A DNA stretch of 64,000 nt from Epiperipatus broadwayi (GCA_028023455.1 JAQFVV010006200.1:4060860-4124859); one strand, 5' to 3'; numbered from the stretch's first letter, positions 34,075 to 45,179 are shown. Translations and numbers: made by a program. The notes: generated from the sequence alone by a model not told the origin.

Positions 34075-35640
34075 TGTCTTGTTTCCATAAAACATTTATG
34101 GCAAATTGCTTCTTTTTTGTGCCGGCTATCTTCCTTGCACTTCTTAACTGAGTATCATTTAATTTATGATTGATTTCAATCATGTCTGCATCATCTTCAA
34201 TGTCTGTTAATATTTTAAAATGATTTGCAAGTTTTAATTTAAATTCATTGGAGGCTTTCAGAAGGTTAGAAATATCTTTCTTAGTATTTTTGTTTCTCTA
34301 GTTTTATACAAACATATATCATAATATCTTTAATCGGTGATTACTTCCTGTGTTGAATCTATTAAAAATATAACAATCTTGAAATAGATATTTTTTGTTA
34401 ATCAAAATATAATCCAATTCTGCTGTATTTTGCTTCCATGTCTATTTTGTTTAGTATTTTTAAAGAAAGAATTTTGGCAAATTTGGCAAACTCTACAAGT
34501 CTGTCTTCTCTACCATTTCTATTACCATTTTGCCAATAACATTTTCAGCATTTACTACTAATTCTAGCATTAAAGTCTCCTATGACAATTCTAAAACATT
34601 GTTTGGCCTGGTCAAAATTATTTTGTACATCTATATAAAAATTCTTTACTTCCTCATCACAATGAGAACTTGATAGGGAATAATCTTGAATCATTTGCAT
34701 TTGATTTTTTTCTATTAATTTAAATCTTGCAACACTCCTCACTCTTTTAAATTCCAGTACTTAAGCTTTTCCCATATATAAGCATTTGGGTTGGAAAGAA
34801 TAGGTGGATTCGATTCATTTTATTCTTTCCTAGATACTATATCTTGTGTTGGGAGTTAAAGTATTCATTTATTATTAACACTCTTAACAAGCGCATGCAC
34901 AATAGCTTGACAAGGCTGATCTTTAATGTGTTACAATTTATAACACAGCGCTATAAAAATAAATGCTTATTTACATATGTTTAAGTTTCATTTGAGAGTG
35001 ACATTTAGTAAATTCTAGATAATTTCGTCATCATTCATTCAGACATCGTAAACAGTAATTTAAAGTGAGTGGTCTATCCTCACGCTTTCACTTCCAGTAC
35101 TTAAGATTTGCCCATATATAAGCATTTGGGTCGGAAAGAATAGGTGGATTCGATTCATTTTATTCTTTCCTAAATACTATATCTTGTGTTGGGAGTTAAA
35201 GTATTCATTTATTATTAACACTTTTAAAAAGCACATGCACAATAGCTTGACAAGGTTGATCTTTAATGTATTACAATCTCTACAATGTTGTTTTTCCACT
35301 TATTATTTATTTATAATGAATATCACTCTATATGTGATTCTAATATTCATACCTTTGTAGTAAAATACATGCCCCTTTTTAAATTGTCTTTTCACTTTTT
35401 CTTATAACTTCACAAAATCACACAGTGTCTCACTAAATATTAGACAGTTCTTCCAATTTGTGCAATCTTCTTTCACTTAACAGTTTAGGTTTTTAAATAT
35501 AAAAGTCATTATTTAATGGAAGGTTGGATTCCTATCCAGTGCATTTTAGCACCTTCTGCTTTCAGCTGCCAACTACTGTTCTTAGGAATAAAGATCATAA
35601 TTTACTTTTATCTATCATTATTGCAAATCTCTCTCTATAT
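34075..35640 (-). mobile_element. RTE-like LINE 5' part (endonuclease and linker), split by an LTR-like repeat
   Basis: In minus order, the 5' region and first endonuclease part (about 35640-35285) reads KGACILLQRYEY and SDIHYK. The second part (34745-34400) reads VARFKLIEKNQMQMIQ, SSSHCDEEVKNFY and CFRIVIGDFNARI (the GDFN block). A linker (34250-34075) follows, with LNDTQLRSARKIAGTKKKQF and INVLWKQDSD. The interruption 34752-35280 is a tandem LTR-like repeat. Stops occur between blocks. The RT that should follow downstream is absent. Confidence 0.7.
34752..35280 (+). mobile_element. LTR-like repeat pair (about 185 bp each) inserted in the RTE endonuclease
   Basis: Copy A (about 34754-34941) and copy B (about 35096-35277) are nearly identical: TCCAGTACTTAAG, CATATATAAGCATTTGGG (TATA-like), AGAATAGGTGGATTCGATTC, TACTATATCTTGTGTTGGGA, ATTCATTTATTATTAACACT and GCATGCACAATAGCTTGACA. 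About 155 bp lies between them, starting with AACACAGCGCTATAAAAATA. This could be a miniature LTR retrotransposon, or a terminal-repeat element of another kind. No PBS or polypurine tract is obvious. Relatives are at 44.50-44.84 and 53.02-53.21 kb. Confidence 0.55.
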
Positions 35641-35850
35641 AAAATGTGCTTTACTCACATACATTTATCCTGCTTTCAAGACAACAACTGATATTTCAGT
35701 TAATCAGTCAAGAAAGAGCATGGTGTTTATTAATCTTCAAATTGAAGTAAAATGCTAGTAAACTCACCATGCTGGCTGATGCATGTTGATAATCAGTCGA
35801 AGCATATTTGTTCATCATATTAATAATTAAATAGTAATAACAGCTGCAAT

Positions 35851-36032
35851 AAAAAAAAATAGGTATATGGCTTTTTATTGGTCGGGTGTCAATAAGAAAT
35901 TCAATAAAAAAAAAATAGGTATATGGCTTTTTATTGGTCGGGTGTCAATAAGAAATTCGAGCGCCAGAATCAATCCTGGGATATCCCGATCTCCAAGTCG
36001 GATGATACCGCTTCGCCAAACCACTCAGAGCG
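35851..36032 (-). mobile_element. Ser-tRNA-like SINE with duplicated 3' module
   Basis: The minus strand starts GCTCTGAGTGGTTTGGCGAA. It has an anticodon-loop-like TTGGAGA and B-box-like GGATTGATTCTGG, then a tail module AATTTCTTATTGACACCCGA..AAAAAGCCATATACCT ending in T9. The tail module is present twice (period 56 bp: AGGTATAT at 35861 and 35917 on the plus strand). A 10-bp target duplication CAGCTGCAAT (35841-35850 and 36033-36042) delimits the insertion. Related to the dimer at 60.0-60.3 kb. Confidence 0.75.
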
Positions 36033-36049
36033 CAGCTGCAATGATAAGA

Positions 36050-37220
36050 ACGTATGAAATGGACATTAGGAATTTGACCTGCTTGGTTTCTTTAAAACTT
36101 CAAAAGAAATCAAATCATCTTTTTTACCATTAACACCAAACTCAAACATGCACATACACATATATAAACTTAAATAAATATATGTAACCAAAACACAGAT
36201 ACATTAATACAATTAATTATACATATATATATAAAGAGATTTACATTTATACACAAACCACGTTATTAGTGATTTTAAGTACGTAGAATTATGTCGTTGC
36301 CATTGACAGAAGTTTGACCGGTTGGAATATACGTGCATTGAAATATAGATGGGGGAGAAACTTGGAATTGCACAATTAATTTTAATAAATAATAGTATGA
36401 ATTCACAGTCGACTGAAGTTTTACATTGTATTAGTATTACAATTATTTGCTGATATTATTCGGAGGTAGTTATATACTAGACAAACTATATGTTTAAAGA
36501 AGTTTACGGAAGTATTTTTCCGCCTGGGGTAAGGTTGATTTTAAGCAATGTTTTCACCTGTTAACAATAAGTGCTAATTCTTTGATAGTTTATTAAACAA
36601 TTCTAACAATACTATCAGATAAAGAAAAAACCCAATAGAAATACAAAGTAAGCGCTATTCAGCGAATATTAGTAAGCAGTAATTAGTCTGATATTATTTA
36701 TGAAATAAATAAATGTCAATAAACAGAGTTAACAGTTTAATAACCTCAATTTCTGCCTCGAGGTAAAGTAATTTTTTTTTTTAAAAAAAAAACAATTACA
36801 ATAAAAATTCTTAATTTTAATAATAATAATTATAATATTTCTATTTTATTAGATTCTGTACAAGTCGTTTCCGACAGATTTTGATTAATATTTCTGTATT
36901 ATCAGACAGATTGTGCAAAAACATTAAGTATTGTATATACTTTTTTTAAATTTCTATTGGAAAACCTCATAAATTATATTATGGGTATTGCACCGCTGTG
37001 AACTATTACGTAATTAATCATCAAGTTCAATAAAATAACGATCAGTAATTTTATTCGTATATTTTCGGACATTCTTCTTTAGGGGCAATCCCCTATTGTT
37101 ATGTTATTCAGTTTACTGAAATAAGCAAATACAAAAATGGACGACAAGGCCATGCTTATAAATATACAATATTACATAATAGAGATGTCTGCCCATCCCT
37201 TGTATATGTATTAAATGGAT
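36050..37220. other. AT-rich spacer
   Basis: No gene recognised. Only homopolymer and (TA) runs. Confidence 0.4.
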
Positions 37221-37224
37221 TATG

Positions 37225-37595
37225 TCCTGTACATGAGGAGTCAGATTGACCTTAGGTCAACATAGGTGTGACAAGAATCTTAGCCTCAGGGTGGCCTTTG
37301 AGCATTCCATCATCAGATTTTTAATTGGATGGACGGTTGAAGAATTGGAGTGTGGAGTGGATTGAAGCCTCCATTAAAGTATGAAGATTAGCTATCTTAA
37401 TATATATCTGAGCACTTATAGCATATATGTGTAGAGATGGTAATCTGGATCAACTGATGATTGCTGGTTTAGCATGAAATACATATATTGACGATTATTT
37501 ATCTTTTCAACATATATGTGTTCAAATGTATCAGTGTTATGAGATAGTGTGGAGAGTGGTAGGTCATGTGAAATTCTGTGCTCATATACCCTATA
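37225..37595 (+). mobile_element. PLE-type terminal repeat, single near-complete unit
   Basis: In order it carries GGCCTTTGAGCATTCCATCA, ATTGGATGGACGGTTGAAGA, GGATTGAAGCCTCCATTAAA, GCTATCTTAATATA, the hammerhead core and ATGAGATAGTGTGGAGAG. The length and order match the unit at 54.87-55.22 kb in opposite orientation. Confidence 0.65.
37435..37504 (+). ncRNA. Hammerhead ribozyme motif (copy 7)
   Basis: CTGATGA and GAAA are both intact. Stem II is TTGCT/AGCAT with loop GGTTT (closing pair T-T mismatched). Stem III is ATAC..ATAT around the minimal loop, with predicted cleavage after A37487. Stem I is weakened (ATCAA against TTGAC). Confidence 0.65.
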
Positions 37596-38274
37596 TAATA
37601 TATCCAAAATAAATTTAAACACACTGTTTCAATATCATTTACCAGAATGATTTACCATGTTAATAGTTTTGAGATTATTGAAACGTGTCTTTAATATTGC
37701 AATATGGAAATCATATATCTCATGACTGGTCATCCACTTATCCTTTTATTATCATTATTTTTGGACAGTTATAGTTCAGTTCTTCTAATAAGTTAAAGTT
37801 CCCAAAATATAACCAAAATAAAAGAATTTACATGGTAGTTTTATTTCTGGTTTAATCTGATAAAGTATATATTTGTTCAGTTTACTTACTATCATAATAT
37901 TTTCAAAGGTTTTCACCTGTATTACAAATTTTAAATACTCCAATAATTTTCTTACCATTCTTATTCCGGTTCACTTTTCACAACCATAAAAAGAATCATA
38001 GAAAAAATCATAGCTTGAACAATTCTAATCTTCACTTTTAAAATTTTCTTTCTATATCTAAAAACTTTTGTGAGCTTTTCATTGCATGGCTGGTCAGTAT
38101 TAATCAGTTAGGAATCTCCTGGCAGCTTGATTTCTGGTTGTTGAAAATCCAAGAAACAAAACATGCTTTTATCAAGTCATTATCAAATTTAAAATCACCT
38201 ACTTTCCCTGTCTTATTTAGTTTTCTTCATATTTACCCATAATCTCAGCTTTTCACATTATTAAATCACTAAAC

Positions 38275-38515
38275 ATCATATGTTCACCATTTCTTATGCT
38301 TGCTCATAACTGTTATTAAAACAGGCAAAACTCTCCATACAGTAGTGCCACTCAGTGCAAGCCAGAGTAATCAATGAATGCCAGAAGGCTTGTGCATAAA
38401 ATCCCTATCTAGTGCCTATTCATCCAATATCTCCAGATGAGTTTCTAGCTTGTGCTTTTCATCAGTAAGAAGCTTTGGATCTGAGAGCACTGCACCTAGA
38501 TTTTAGAATTTAATG
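38275..38515 (+). repeat. Family K repeat
   Basis: TTCTTATGCTTGCTCATAAC, GGCAAAACTCTCCATACAGT, CCTATCTAGTGCCTATTCAT and GGATCTGAGAGCACTGCACC, in the same order as 38.81-39.03 kb. Confidence 0.6.
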
Positions 38516-38799
38516 TAACCATCTAGAAGCCACCTTTTATCTCTACTTCAAGTGCTTCACATGCTTTTAATTTTATATATTATAATATCGAGAGAGCAGT
38601 TTAAAATTCCTAATAGTCTACTTAACTACAAAACTATGAGTCTAAAAGTGAAAACAATATTTTCAATCCAAGCTTATTAGCCTATATAGTCATATAGGTC
38701 TGAACTCAGTTCAGTACCCAAACATTGTGGTGTTTTTGGTTCTTTAATAATAATAGCCATCACTATCCTATTAGGCAGGATTGGTGTTAAACTACTAAG

Positions 38800-39330
38800 T
38801 ATCACATGACCACCATTTCTTATGCTTGCTCTTAACTATTATTAAAACAGGCAAAACTCTTCATACAGAAATGCCACTCAGTACAAGCCAGAGTAATCAA
38901 TGGATGCCAGAAGGCTTGTGCATAATATCCCTATCTAGTGCCTACTCATCCAATATCCCCAGACTGGTTTCTAGCTTATGGCTTTTGTCAGTGAGGAGCT
39001 TTGGATCTGAGAGCACTGCACTTAGATCTTAGAATCTGATAAAGACCTCCAGAATTATTGTGTTTTCAAATTTTAGACTAGTAGTTTTGTAGTTAAGTAG
39101 AGGTAAAAAGTGGCTGCTGGATAGTTGCATTATATCCTAAGATCTAGGTCCAGTGCTCTCAGATCCAAAGTTCCTCACTACCAAAAGTTACAAGCTAGAA
39201 AATAGTCTGGTCCTATTGGATGAGTAGGCACTAGATAGGGATTTTATGCACAGGCCTTTTGGTATCCATTGATTACTATGGCTTGCACTGAGTGGCACTA
39301 CTGTATGGAGAGTGCTGCTTTTTCATATTA
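38800..39330. mobile_element. Family K foldback element, full inverted pair
   Basis: The plus-oriented arm 38800-39045 (ending GGATCTGAGAGCACTGCACT) is mirrored by the minus-oriented arm about 39125-39325 (starting CAGTGCTCTCAGATCC and ending TATGGAGAGTGCTGC). The centre is about 80 bp. It is non-coding. Single-arm copies at 8.3, 18.6, 19.6 and 38.3 kb show this is a dispersed foldback family. Confidence 0.6.
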
Positions 39331-39571
39331 TCCCTTAACTTTTTTAATAAATGTATTGAAATGTTAGTTTTATATGTATATATTTAGATTCCCATTATTA
39401 TTATACATAATATAAAGACAATAAACAGTATAAACTTTAATATTAATTTTTAAACACAAAGTGTTAGTCTTATACTCAAGAATGATCAATATCACAACAT
39501 TTTATCATTAAATATTTAAAAATTCATCTTTTACACATTCACACACACACAAATCGTAAAAACTAATATTT

Positions 39572-39644
39572 CAAGACATTTATTATAAAATGCTATATAT
39601 ATATGTTCAATATATTTATATTGCATTTTATAATAAATGTCTTG
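39572..39644. repeat. Perfect 22-bp inverted repeat hairpin
   Basis: 39572-39593 (CAAGACATTTATTATAAAAT then GC) is exactly mirrored by 39623-39644 around a 29-nt AT-rich loop. Confidence 0.75.
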
Positions 39645-39659
39645 GGATGTTTGTTATAT

Positions 39660-40140
39660 ATACATACTTGAAACATTTATTTCACCACACCTAATTGGAA
39701 TAAAAATAAAATTATCTGAAGAAGATAAATGACTTCCAAAAATATTTTTGGCTGAACTAATATTCTTTAAATTGACCCAAGTCAAGACCTTTTGCATGTC
39801 ATTATCAACTTTGCACAATATTTATAAGTATTAAATTACTATATTTCATTTACAAATGCCGTTTGTTTTTGCGCTAACAGATTTAACACCATTCATTTTA
39901 GTTAAATATATTAATAATTATTACTAATCAATAAAGCTATTTTTTTATTAATTTTTTGAGATTTATACAAATTTTATTAGTGAATGAATAAAAGCAAATA
40001 CAATTTTGACAAATACATTAAACTAAAAATAGGATCTTAAAATAATGAGACATTGTAGGAAATTTTAGTTACTTTATTTTATCATATAAAATCAGCAGAT
40101 GATAAAAGATTGTTGTTATTATTAAATTAATAAATTATTA
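39660..40140. other. AT-rich spacer
   Basis: No gene recognised. Confidence 0.4.
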
Positions 40141-40161
40141 TTGGTTTTTTAGATCTAATGT

Positions 40162-40212
40162 CCCAACTCCTCACTGAAGAGACCCATAGGTCGAAACCGG
40201 TCTGGGGATGGG
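40162..40212 (+). ncRNA. Second hammerhead-like motif, GUC cleavage site
   Basis: CTGAAGA (40174-40180) fits CUGANGA. Stem II is GACC/GGTC with loop CATA (40181-40192). GAAA follows (40193-40196). Stem III is the palindrome ACCGGT with no extra loop. H17 is C40202, giving a canonical GTC site. Stem I pairs TCCTCA (40168-40173) with TGGGGA (40203-40208), one T-G wobble. The zero-loop stem III would be unstable as a monomer but fits dimeric hammerheads of tandem repeats. Sequence unrelated to the PLE-type copies. Only one such copy is seen, so chance or degenerate origin is possible. Confidence 0.5.
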
Positions 40213-40394
40213 GACCATTCAAGATAAAAATGATTTGAATGCCTTCTCTTGTAGTAGCATTTATCATAAATAAAATAAAAAAGCTTGTTTAGAGCTATTA
40301 GCACGCTCTTAATTTTACATATTTGTAAGTGCAAGCTATATATAAGTCATGTGACATCTGACTTGTTACTATTACTATTATTATCATTATTGTA

Positions 40395-41377
40395 ATGTTC
40401 TGATTATTTATCAAGCACATAAAAAGTATGTAATTAAAGAGAGAAAGGCTTTAACTCTTTTTCACATGCACCTTAAACGTTTGTATAATAGCCAAATGAT
40501 CTAGTTTTCACTATGGAGGGATCTCTCAAATCTCAACACAAGATAGAGATTTTATAAAGATAAGAGTGACCATCTTATATTTAACCTAAATTCTTAATTA
40601 TATAGATCAATCTGAAGCATCTTGATTTGAGAGGGTGAAGATGTTACTATCTTAACTTTTAAATTCACTATTTCCTTTCGACAAATTAGCTTATGTGAAA
40701 TCTTGTGATTTACAATTAATTAATATTAAGATCTTTTTAATGAAAATATAGAACCAATATAACATTTTTATTATTTATCAAGTGCATAGAAAATATGTAA
40801 TTAAAGAGAGAAAGGTTTTAATCATTTTCCACATATACCTTAAAGCTTGGCCTATATAATTAAAAATTTGGGTTAAAGATAAGATGGCCACTTTTATCTT
40901 TATAAAGTCTATATCTTTGTTTTGAGATTTGAGCGGTCCCTCTATAGTCAAAACTACATTGTTTGCCATATATAAATGTTTATGGTGCATATGAAAAATA
41001 GTTAAAGCTGTTCTCTCTCTAATTACATTCTTCCTTTCTGCTTGATAAATAATCAGAATGTTATATTAGTTTCTATATTTCCATTAAAAAGATTTTGATA
41101 TTAATTCATTGAAAATTGCAAGATTTTGCAAAAGACAATTTGTGAAAGAAAATAGTGGATTTAAAAGTGAAGAGAGTAACATCTTCATGTTTTCAAATCA
41201 AGATGCTTCAGATTGGCTTGTATAATTAAATTTTTTTAAAGATAAGATGACTGCTCTTATCTTTATAAAGTCTCTATCTTGTGCTGAGGTTTCAGAGGTC
41301 CCTATATAGTCAAAATTATATCATTTGGTTATTATACAAATGTTTAAGGTGCATATGGAAAAAGATTAAAGCCATTC
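40395..41377. mobile_element. Nested palindrome of about 0.94 kb (foldback within foldback)
   Basis: The outer arms (about 40440-40760 and 41060-41377) mirror each other through AGAGAAAGGCTTTAA, CACCTTAAACGTTTGTATAA, ATAAAGATAAGAGTGACCAT and CTGAAGCATCTTGATTTGAG. The central 40760-41060 is itself symmetric about 40908 and starts and ends with the same ATTTATCAAG motif as the outer element. A single-arm relative is at 14.70-14.87 kb. No ORF. Confidence 0.6.
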
Positions 41378-41399
41378 TCTATTATTATCTAACAATAAC

Positions 41400-44300
41400 A
41401 ACAACTCATGTAGTACAAAAAATTAGTTAAAAAGTAATAATGGATGTATTCTAGATGTTATTTTAATTAACTTTAATGAAGTAAATGTAAAACATAATCT
41501 ACAGCCATTACTAAAGGAAGACTCTCATCATTCAGTAATTGAGTTTTTTGTTTATATCAAACACTTATCAATAAATAAGGAGATGATAACTTCAATTAGA
41601 AATTATAAACTTGGTGATTATTATAATATATATTGTGACATCAAGTATACTAACTGGGATCAAATATATTGTTCCACAAATGTAAATGAGGCAGTAGATC
41701 TGTTACAAAAAATTATGCAAAAAAGTTTTAATGATTTAATACTATTATGCTATGTATCATCTAAAAATATCTTCCATGGTTCTCTAAGAAATTGATTCGT
41801 ATTTACAAAATAAAACTTAGGCATCATAATTGTTTAAAAAATCAGGATCAATAAATAATATGTTATAATAACTTTATAAATTTTAGAAGATTATTTGAAA
41901 TTATAGAAAAAATTGATTTCAGAAGGTATATTGAAAAACTAGAGCACAACATAAAATGCAATTCAAATTACTTTTGATCATTTAAAGCATTCTGGTGTAA
42001 AAAATAAAAAGTTAATTGATAATGGGAATCTTACAGTTGATGATTTTGCCAACTACTTCTCGTCATGTATAAGAAAAAATGTATTATCTAAATCTTACAC
42101 AACTACTGTTTTTGAAGCTAATAACTTTATAGTTATTGACTCACTAAATTATGATGACATTTTATTAGCAATAAAGCAGCTCAAAAATAAAAGTTTTGGA
42201 TGTGATATGTTACCTGTTTTTATTTATAAAAGATGTGCTGAACTGTTCTTTACAGCAGAGTATTTTTCCCAATTCATGGAAAGTTGCAAAGGTTATACCA
42301 ATACCAAAATTCAAATCAAATAATGTTGGTAATTATAGACTTATTTTGTTATTATGTATAGCTGGAAAAATCTTTGAAAAATGTATGTATAATAAGATAA
42401 TAGATAAAAGAAACTAGATCCTTATCTAAAGCACAACATGGTTTTATACCAGACGGATCTGTTGAGACTAATTTGATACATATTCAAGATGCTATTGCAA
42501 ATGCAATTGATAACAGGTTGCAACTAGATGTAATTTATTTTGATTTAAGCAAAGTATTTAACCAAGTAAATCACTCCAGTTTGATTGGTAAGTTGCATAT
42601 TATTGGTTTTAGTTGTGAACTTCTGGAAAGATTTGTATCTTTTGTGTTAAATTTATCTAATTATGTTTCTTTTGGGTCTACAATATCATATACATATTTT
42701 GGAAATACTGGAGTGCCTCAAGGAAGTATACATGGATCACTACTTTTTTCAGCTTATTGTTTGGATATAGAGCAGTGTATAATTTTTTTTTTATTAAGGA
42801 AAAAAAATGCAGGTGACTGATCACCCACTACATGATGTAAATACATTTGTTTAAAAGAAATCTTGAGATCATACTACAGTCAATAACCTTAGTCTTCTCC
42901 ATTGATTCATAAGAGTCTTTGAATTGCCAAGTCCTTTAATTCACAGATCCTTAAAACTTCATCTATGTTGCCATATCTTTGTATAAACCACATTTATGGA
43001 ATTCATACTTTAATCCGTTTCTGAATTTCTATCGCTTTCCTGTTCTGAATTTTCTTTAAAATTTTCATCTTGTGAGCTTATTTCTTCATCATCTGTGATT
43101 TCTTCTGTTTCATCAGTACACACAGGACTAGTACTAATTTGTTGCTGCATTTCCTTTGGATAGCCATCTACTTCCTCGCTTCCGGAACTGTCACTATAAG
43201 CCTCATCGCTCTTCTACATTATCAAGTTCTTCCACTGGATTATCAGACTTTTCTGAGATACCCTGCACTACTTCACCTTGCCTGCTTTCAGACCTGTCAC
43301 TATGAGCCTCATTATTCCATTGCTCTTCTATGTTATTGATTTTTTCCTCTGGATTATCTGCCTCTTCTGAAATTATCTGCCCTACTTCACTCTTGCTACA
43401 TACATGCCCCTTCCAAAAAAGACATGCCCCTTTAGATTCAACAATACATTTGAAGATCATGGGATGAGCTAAAATATCATGTTCTATTACCTCTGGGTCA
43501 TTGACTTTCTGACCTTCTGATTCAGTTCCCATCTCATCCCCTGACTCCTGTTGAGCGAGTTTCTTCTGTCTTCTTTTCCTTTTTCTCTTTCTCCTTGAGA
43601 GACCCTCAGTTTTCTTTTCTTACCCACCACACATTTTTTGTTTTGCAAATGATATTAAATTGTATAAAACTATTAATAATTTTGATGATCAGAAAATTTT
43701 ACAGTCTGATATCAAAAGATTTCAAGATTGATGTGTAAGAAACTATATAGAAATTAACATTGAAAAATGTATCATATCAGTTTCTAAAAAAACATCTACA
43801 AGTATGTCCAATTATACACTAAATTTAAAAAGTATTTCAAAAAAAGAATATCATAAAGAGTTAGATATTATTTTTAATAAGAATGGAACATTTAATAATA
43901 ATATTCAATATATTATTGCAAAAAGTTATAAAATAATGGATTTGATTCTCAGAACTGTAAAATGTTTTTAAAAAATACATGTATTTGTTTAATACATTGC
44001 TTTACCTATTTTAAATAATGGATTTGTGATATTGAACTTTTGTAAATTAAGAAATAAATTAGTACTGGAAAAAGTTTGGAAAAAGTTTATAAAAAATTTC
44101 TAAGGTATATTAAATATGAAATAATATATGATGCCAATGCTCTCTATAAAAGATGAATCTATACTGATATGAAATACTTAAAAAAAATTACATCAGATAT
44201 AATAGATGTGAAAAGTTGCCAAACAAAATTATCATTTAAGATGAAGATAAAGGATACGAGATTAAAAAATTTGTATAACATTCCAAAATTTTAAAGCAAA

Positions 44301-44480
44301 ATATTAAAAAATTCAACATTAGTTAGATTACCTAGATTGTATAATAAGTACTTTAGTGCTGTTAATTTATTTGAAACAAATGATAAAACATTTAGGACCA
44401 CTGTACAGAAAACTCTGTAAATGTTTTTGGATCTAGATTAGCTGTGCATTTTTGTTTGGATGTAAAATCTGTTAAATGAA
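41400..44480 (+). mobile_element. Jockey/CR1-like LINE, truncated and decayed, split by a retrocopy
   Basis: Plus-strand blocks in order: CILDVILINFNEVNVK and DSHHSVIEFFV (endonuclease C-terminus), IFPNSWKVAKVIPIPKFKS and NVGNYRLILLLCIAGKIFEK, KAQHGFIPDGSVETNL, YFDLSKVFNQVNHSSL and NTGVPQGSIHGSLLFSAYCL (RT). After an 851-bp insertion it resumes with IFCFANDIKLYKTINN (FADD changed to FAND), the C-terminal region and an ATTATTATT tail near 44491-44500. Multiple stops and frame changes. A different family from the LINE at 22.8-25.3 kb, though of the same general clade. Confidence 0.75.
42782..43632 (-). pseudogene. Processed retrocopy of an unidentified host gene (acidic, lysine-rich protein)
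   Basis: Minus-strand features of an mRNA copy: an open reading region from about 43620, a stop at 43012-43010, a 3' UTR of about 215 bp, AATAAA (42790-42795) and an A run at the insertion edge. The protein starts basic (RKRKRRQKKLAQQ) and becomes strongly acidic. It contains two related repeats (ISEEADNPEEKINNIEE and ISEKSDNPVEELDNVEE) and ends ENSEQESDRNSETD. One frameshift near 43203 separates the 110-codon frame from the C-terminal part. It is 5' truncated. It splits the LINE codons CIIF|CFAND, with a likely ATTTTTT target duplication (42782-42788, 43633-43639). I do not recognise the parent gene. Confidence 0.65.
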
Positions 44481-44498
44481 CTAAATTCAATTATTATT

Positions 44499-44836
44499 AT
44501 TCAAAGATCAGCCTTTCAAGCTAATTGTGCATGCGTCTTCTGCGAGTGTTAAATAATAAATGAATACTTCACTCTACAATACGAGATATAGTATTTATGC
44601 AGGAATAAAAGGAATCCTCTTATTCCTATAACTCAAATTCTTTTATATGAGCTCACGCCTTATTCAACAGTACTTTAGATTTGCGCATATAAAAGAATTT
44701 GAGTTGTAGGAATAAGAGGATTCCTTTTATTCCTGCATAAATACTATATCTTGTATTGTAGAGTGAAGTATTCATTTATTATTTAACACTCGCAAAAGAC
44801 GCATGCACAATTAGCTTGAAAGGCTGATCTTTGAAT
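44499..44836. mobile_element. Inverted pair of the LTR-like repeat
   Basis: The left arm (44499-44649) and right arm (44685-44836) are near-perfect reverse complements around a 35-nt centre. The right arm matches the repeats at 34.75-35.28 kb: TACTATATCTTGTATTG, ATTCATTTATTATTTAACAC, GCATGCACAATTAGCTTGAA and GGCTGATCTTTGAATG, followed outside the arm by GCGTTATATAAAAATAAATG. A TATA-like CATATAAAAG sits at the inner end of both arms. It lies directly after the LINE tail. Confidence 0.7.
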
Positions 44837-44872
44837 GTATACAATTGTATGCATAGCGTTATATAAAAATAA

Positions 44873-45157
44873 ATGCTGCTGCTGCTTCTTCTTCTTCTTT
44901 TTCTTCTTCTTCTTCTTCTTCCTCTTCTTTTTCTTATTCTTCTTCCTCTTCTTCTTCTTCTTCTTCCTCTTCTTATTCTTCTTTTTCTTCTTCTTCTTCT
45001 TATTATTATTATTATTATTCTTTTTATTCTTCTTCTTCTTCTTCTTATTCTTCTTCTTCTTTTTATTCTTCTTCTTCTTATTATTCTTCTTATTCTTATT
45101 CTTCTTTTTCTTATTCTTCTTCTTCTTATTCTTCTTCTTATTCTTATTATTATTAAA
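44873..45157. repeat. (TTC)n/(TTA)n microsatellite tract
   Basis: About 285 bp of CTT/TTC and TTA triplets with irregular phase, starting right after AAATAAATGCTGCTGCTGC, the edge of the LTR-like repeat. Long plus-strand frames of Phe and Leu here are artefacts of the repeat. Confidence 0.9.
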
Positions 45158-45179
45158 AATTAATAAATGTTTGACTTAA

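Noticed and set aside
35516-36133. Plus-strand frames of 80 and 88 codons
   Set aside because: Antisense to the RTE 5' region and to the SINE at 35.85-36.03 kb, respectively.
44835-45179. Two overlapping plus-strand frames of Phe/Leu/Ile
   Set aside because: Products of the (TTC)n/(TTA)n tract. Overlap in two frames with repeat composition excludes coding.
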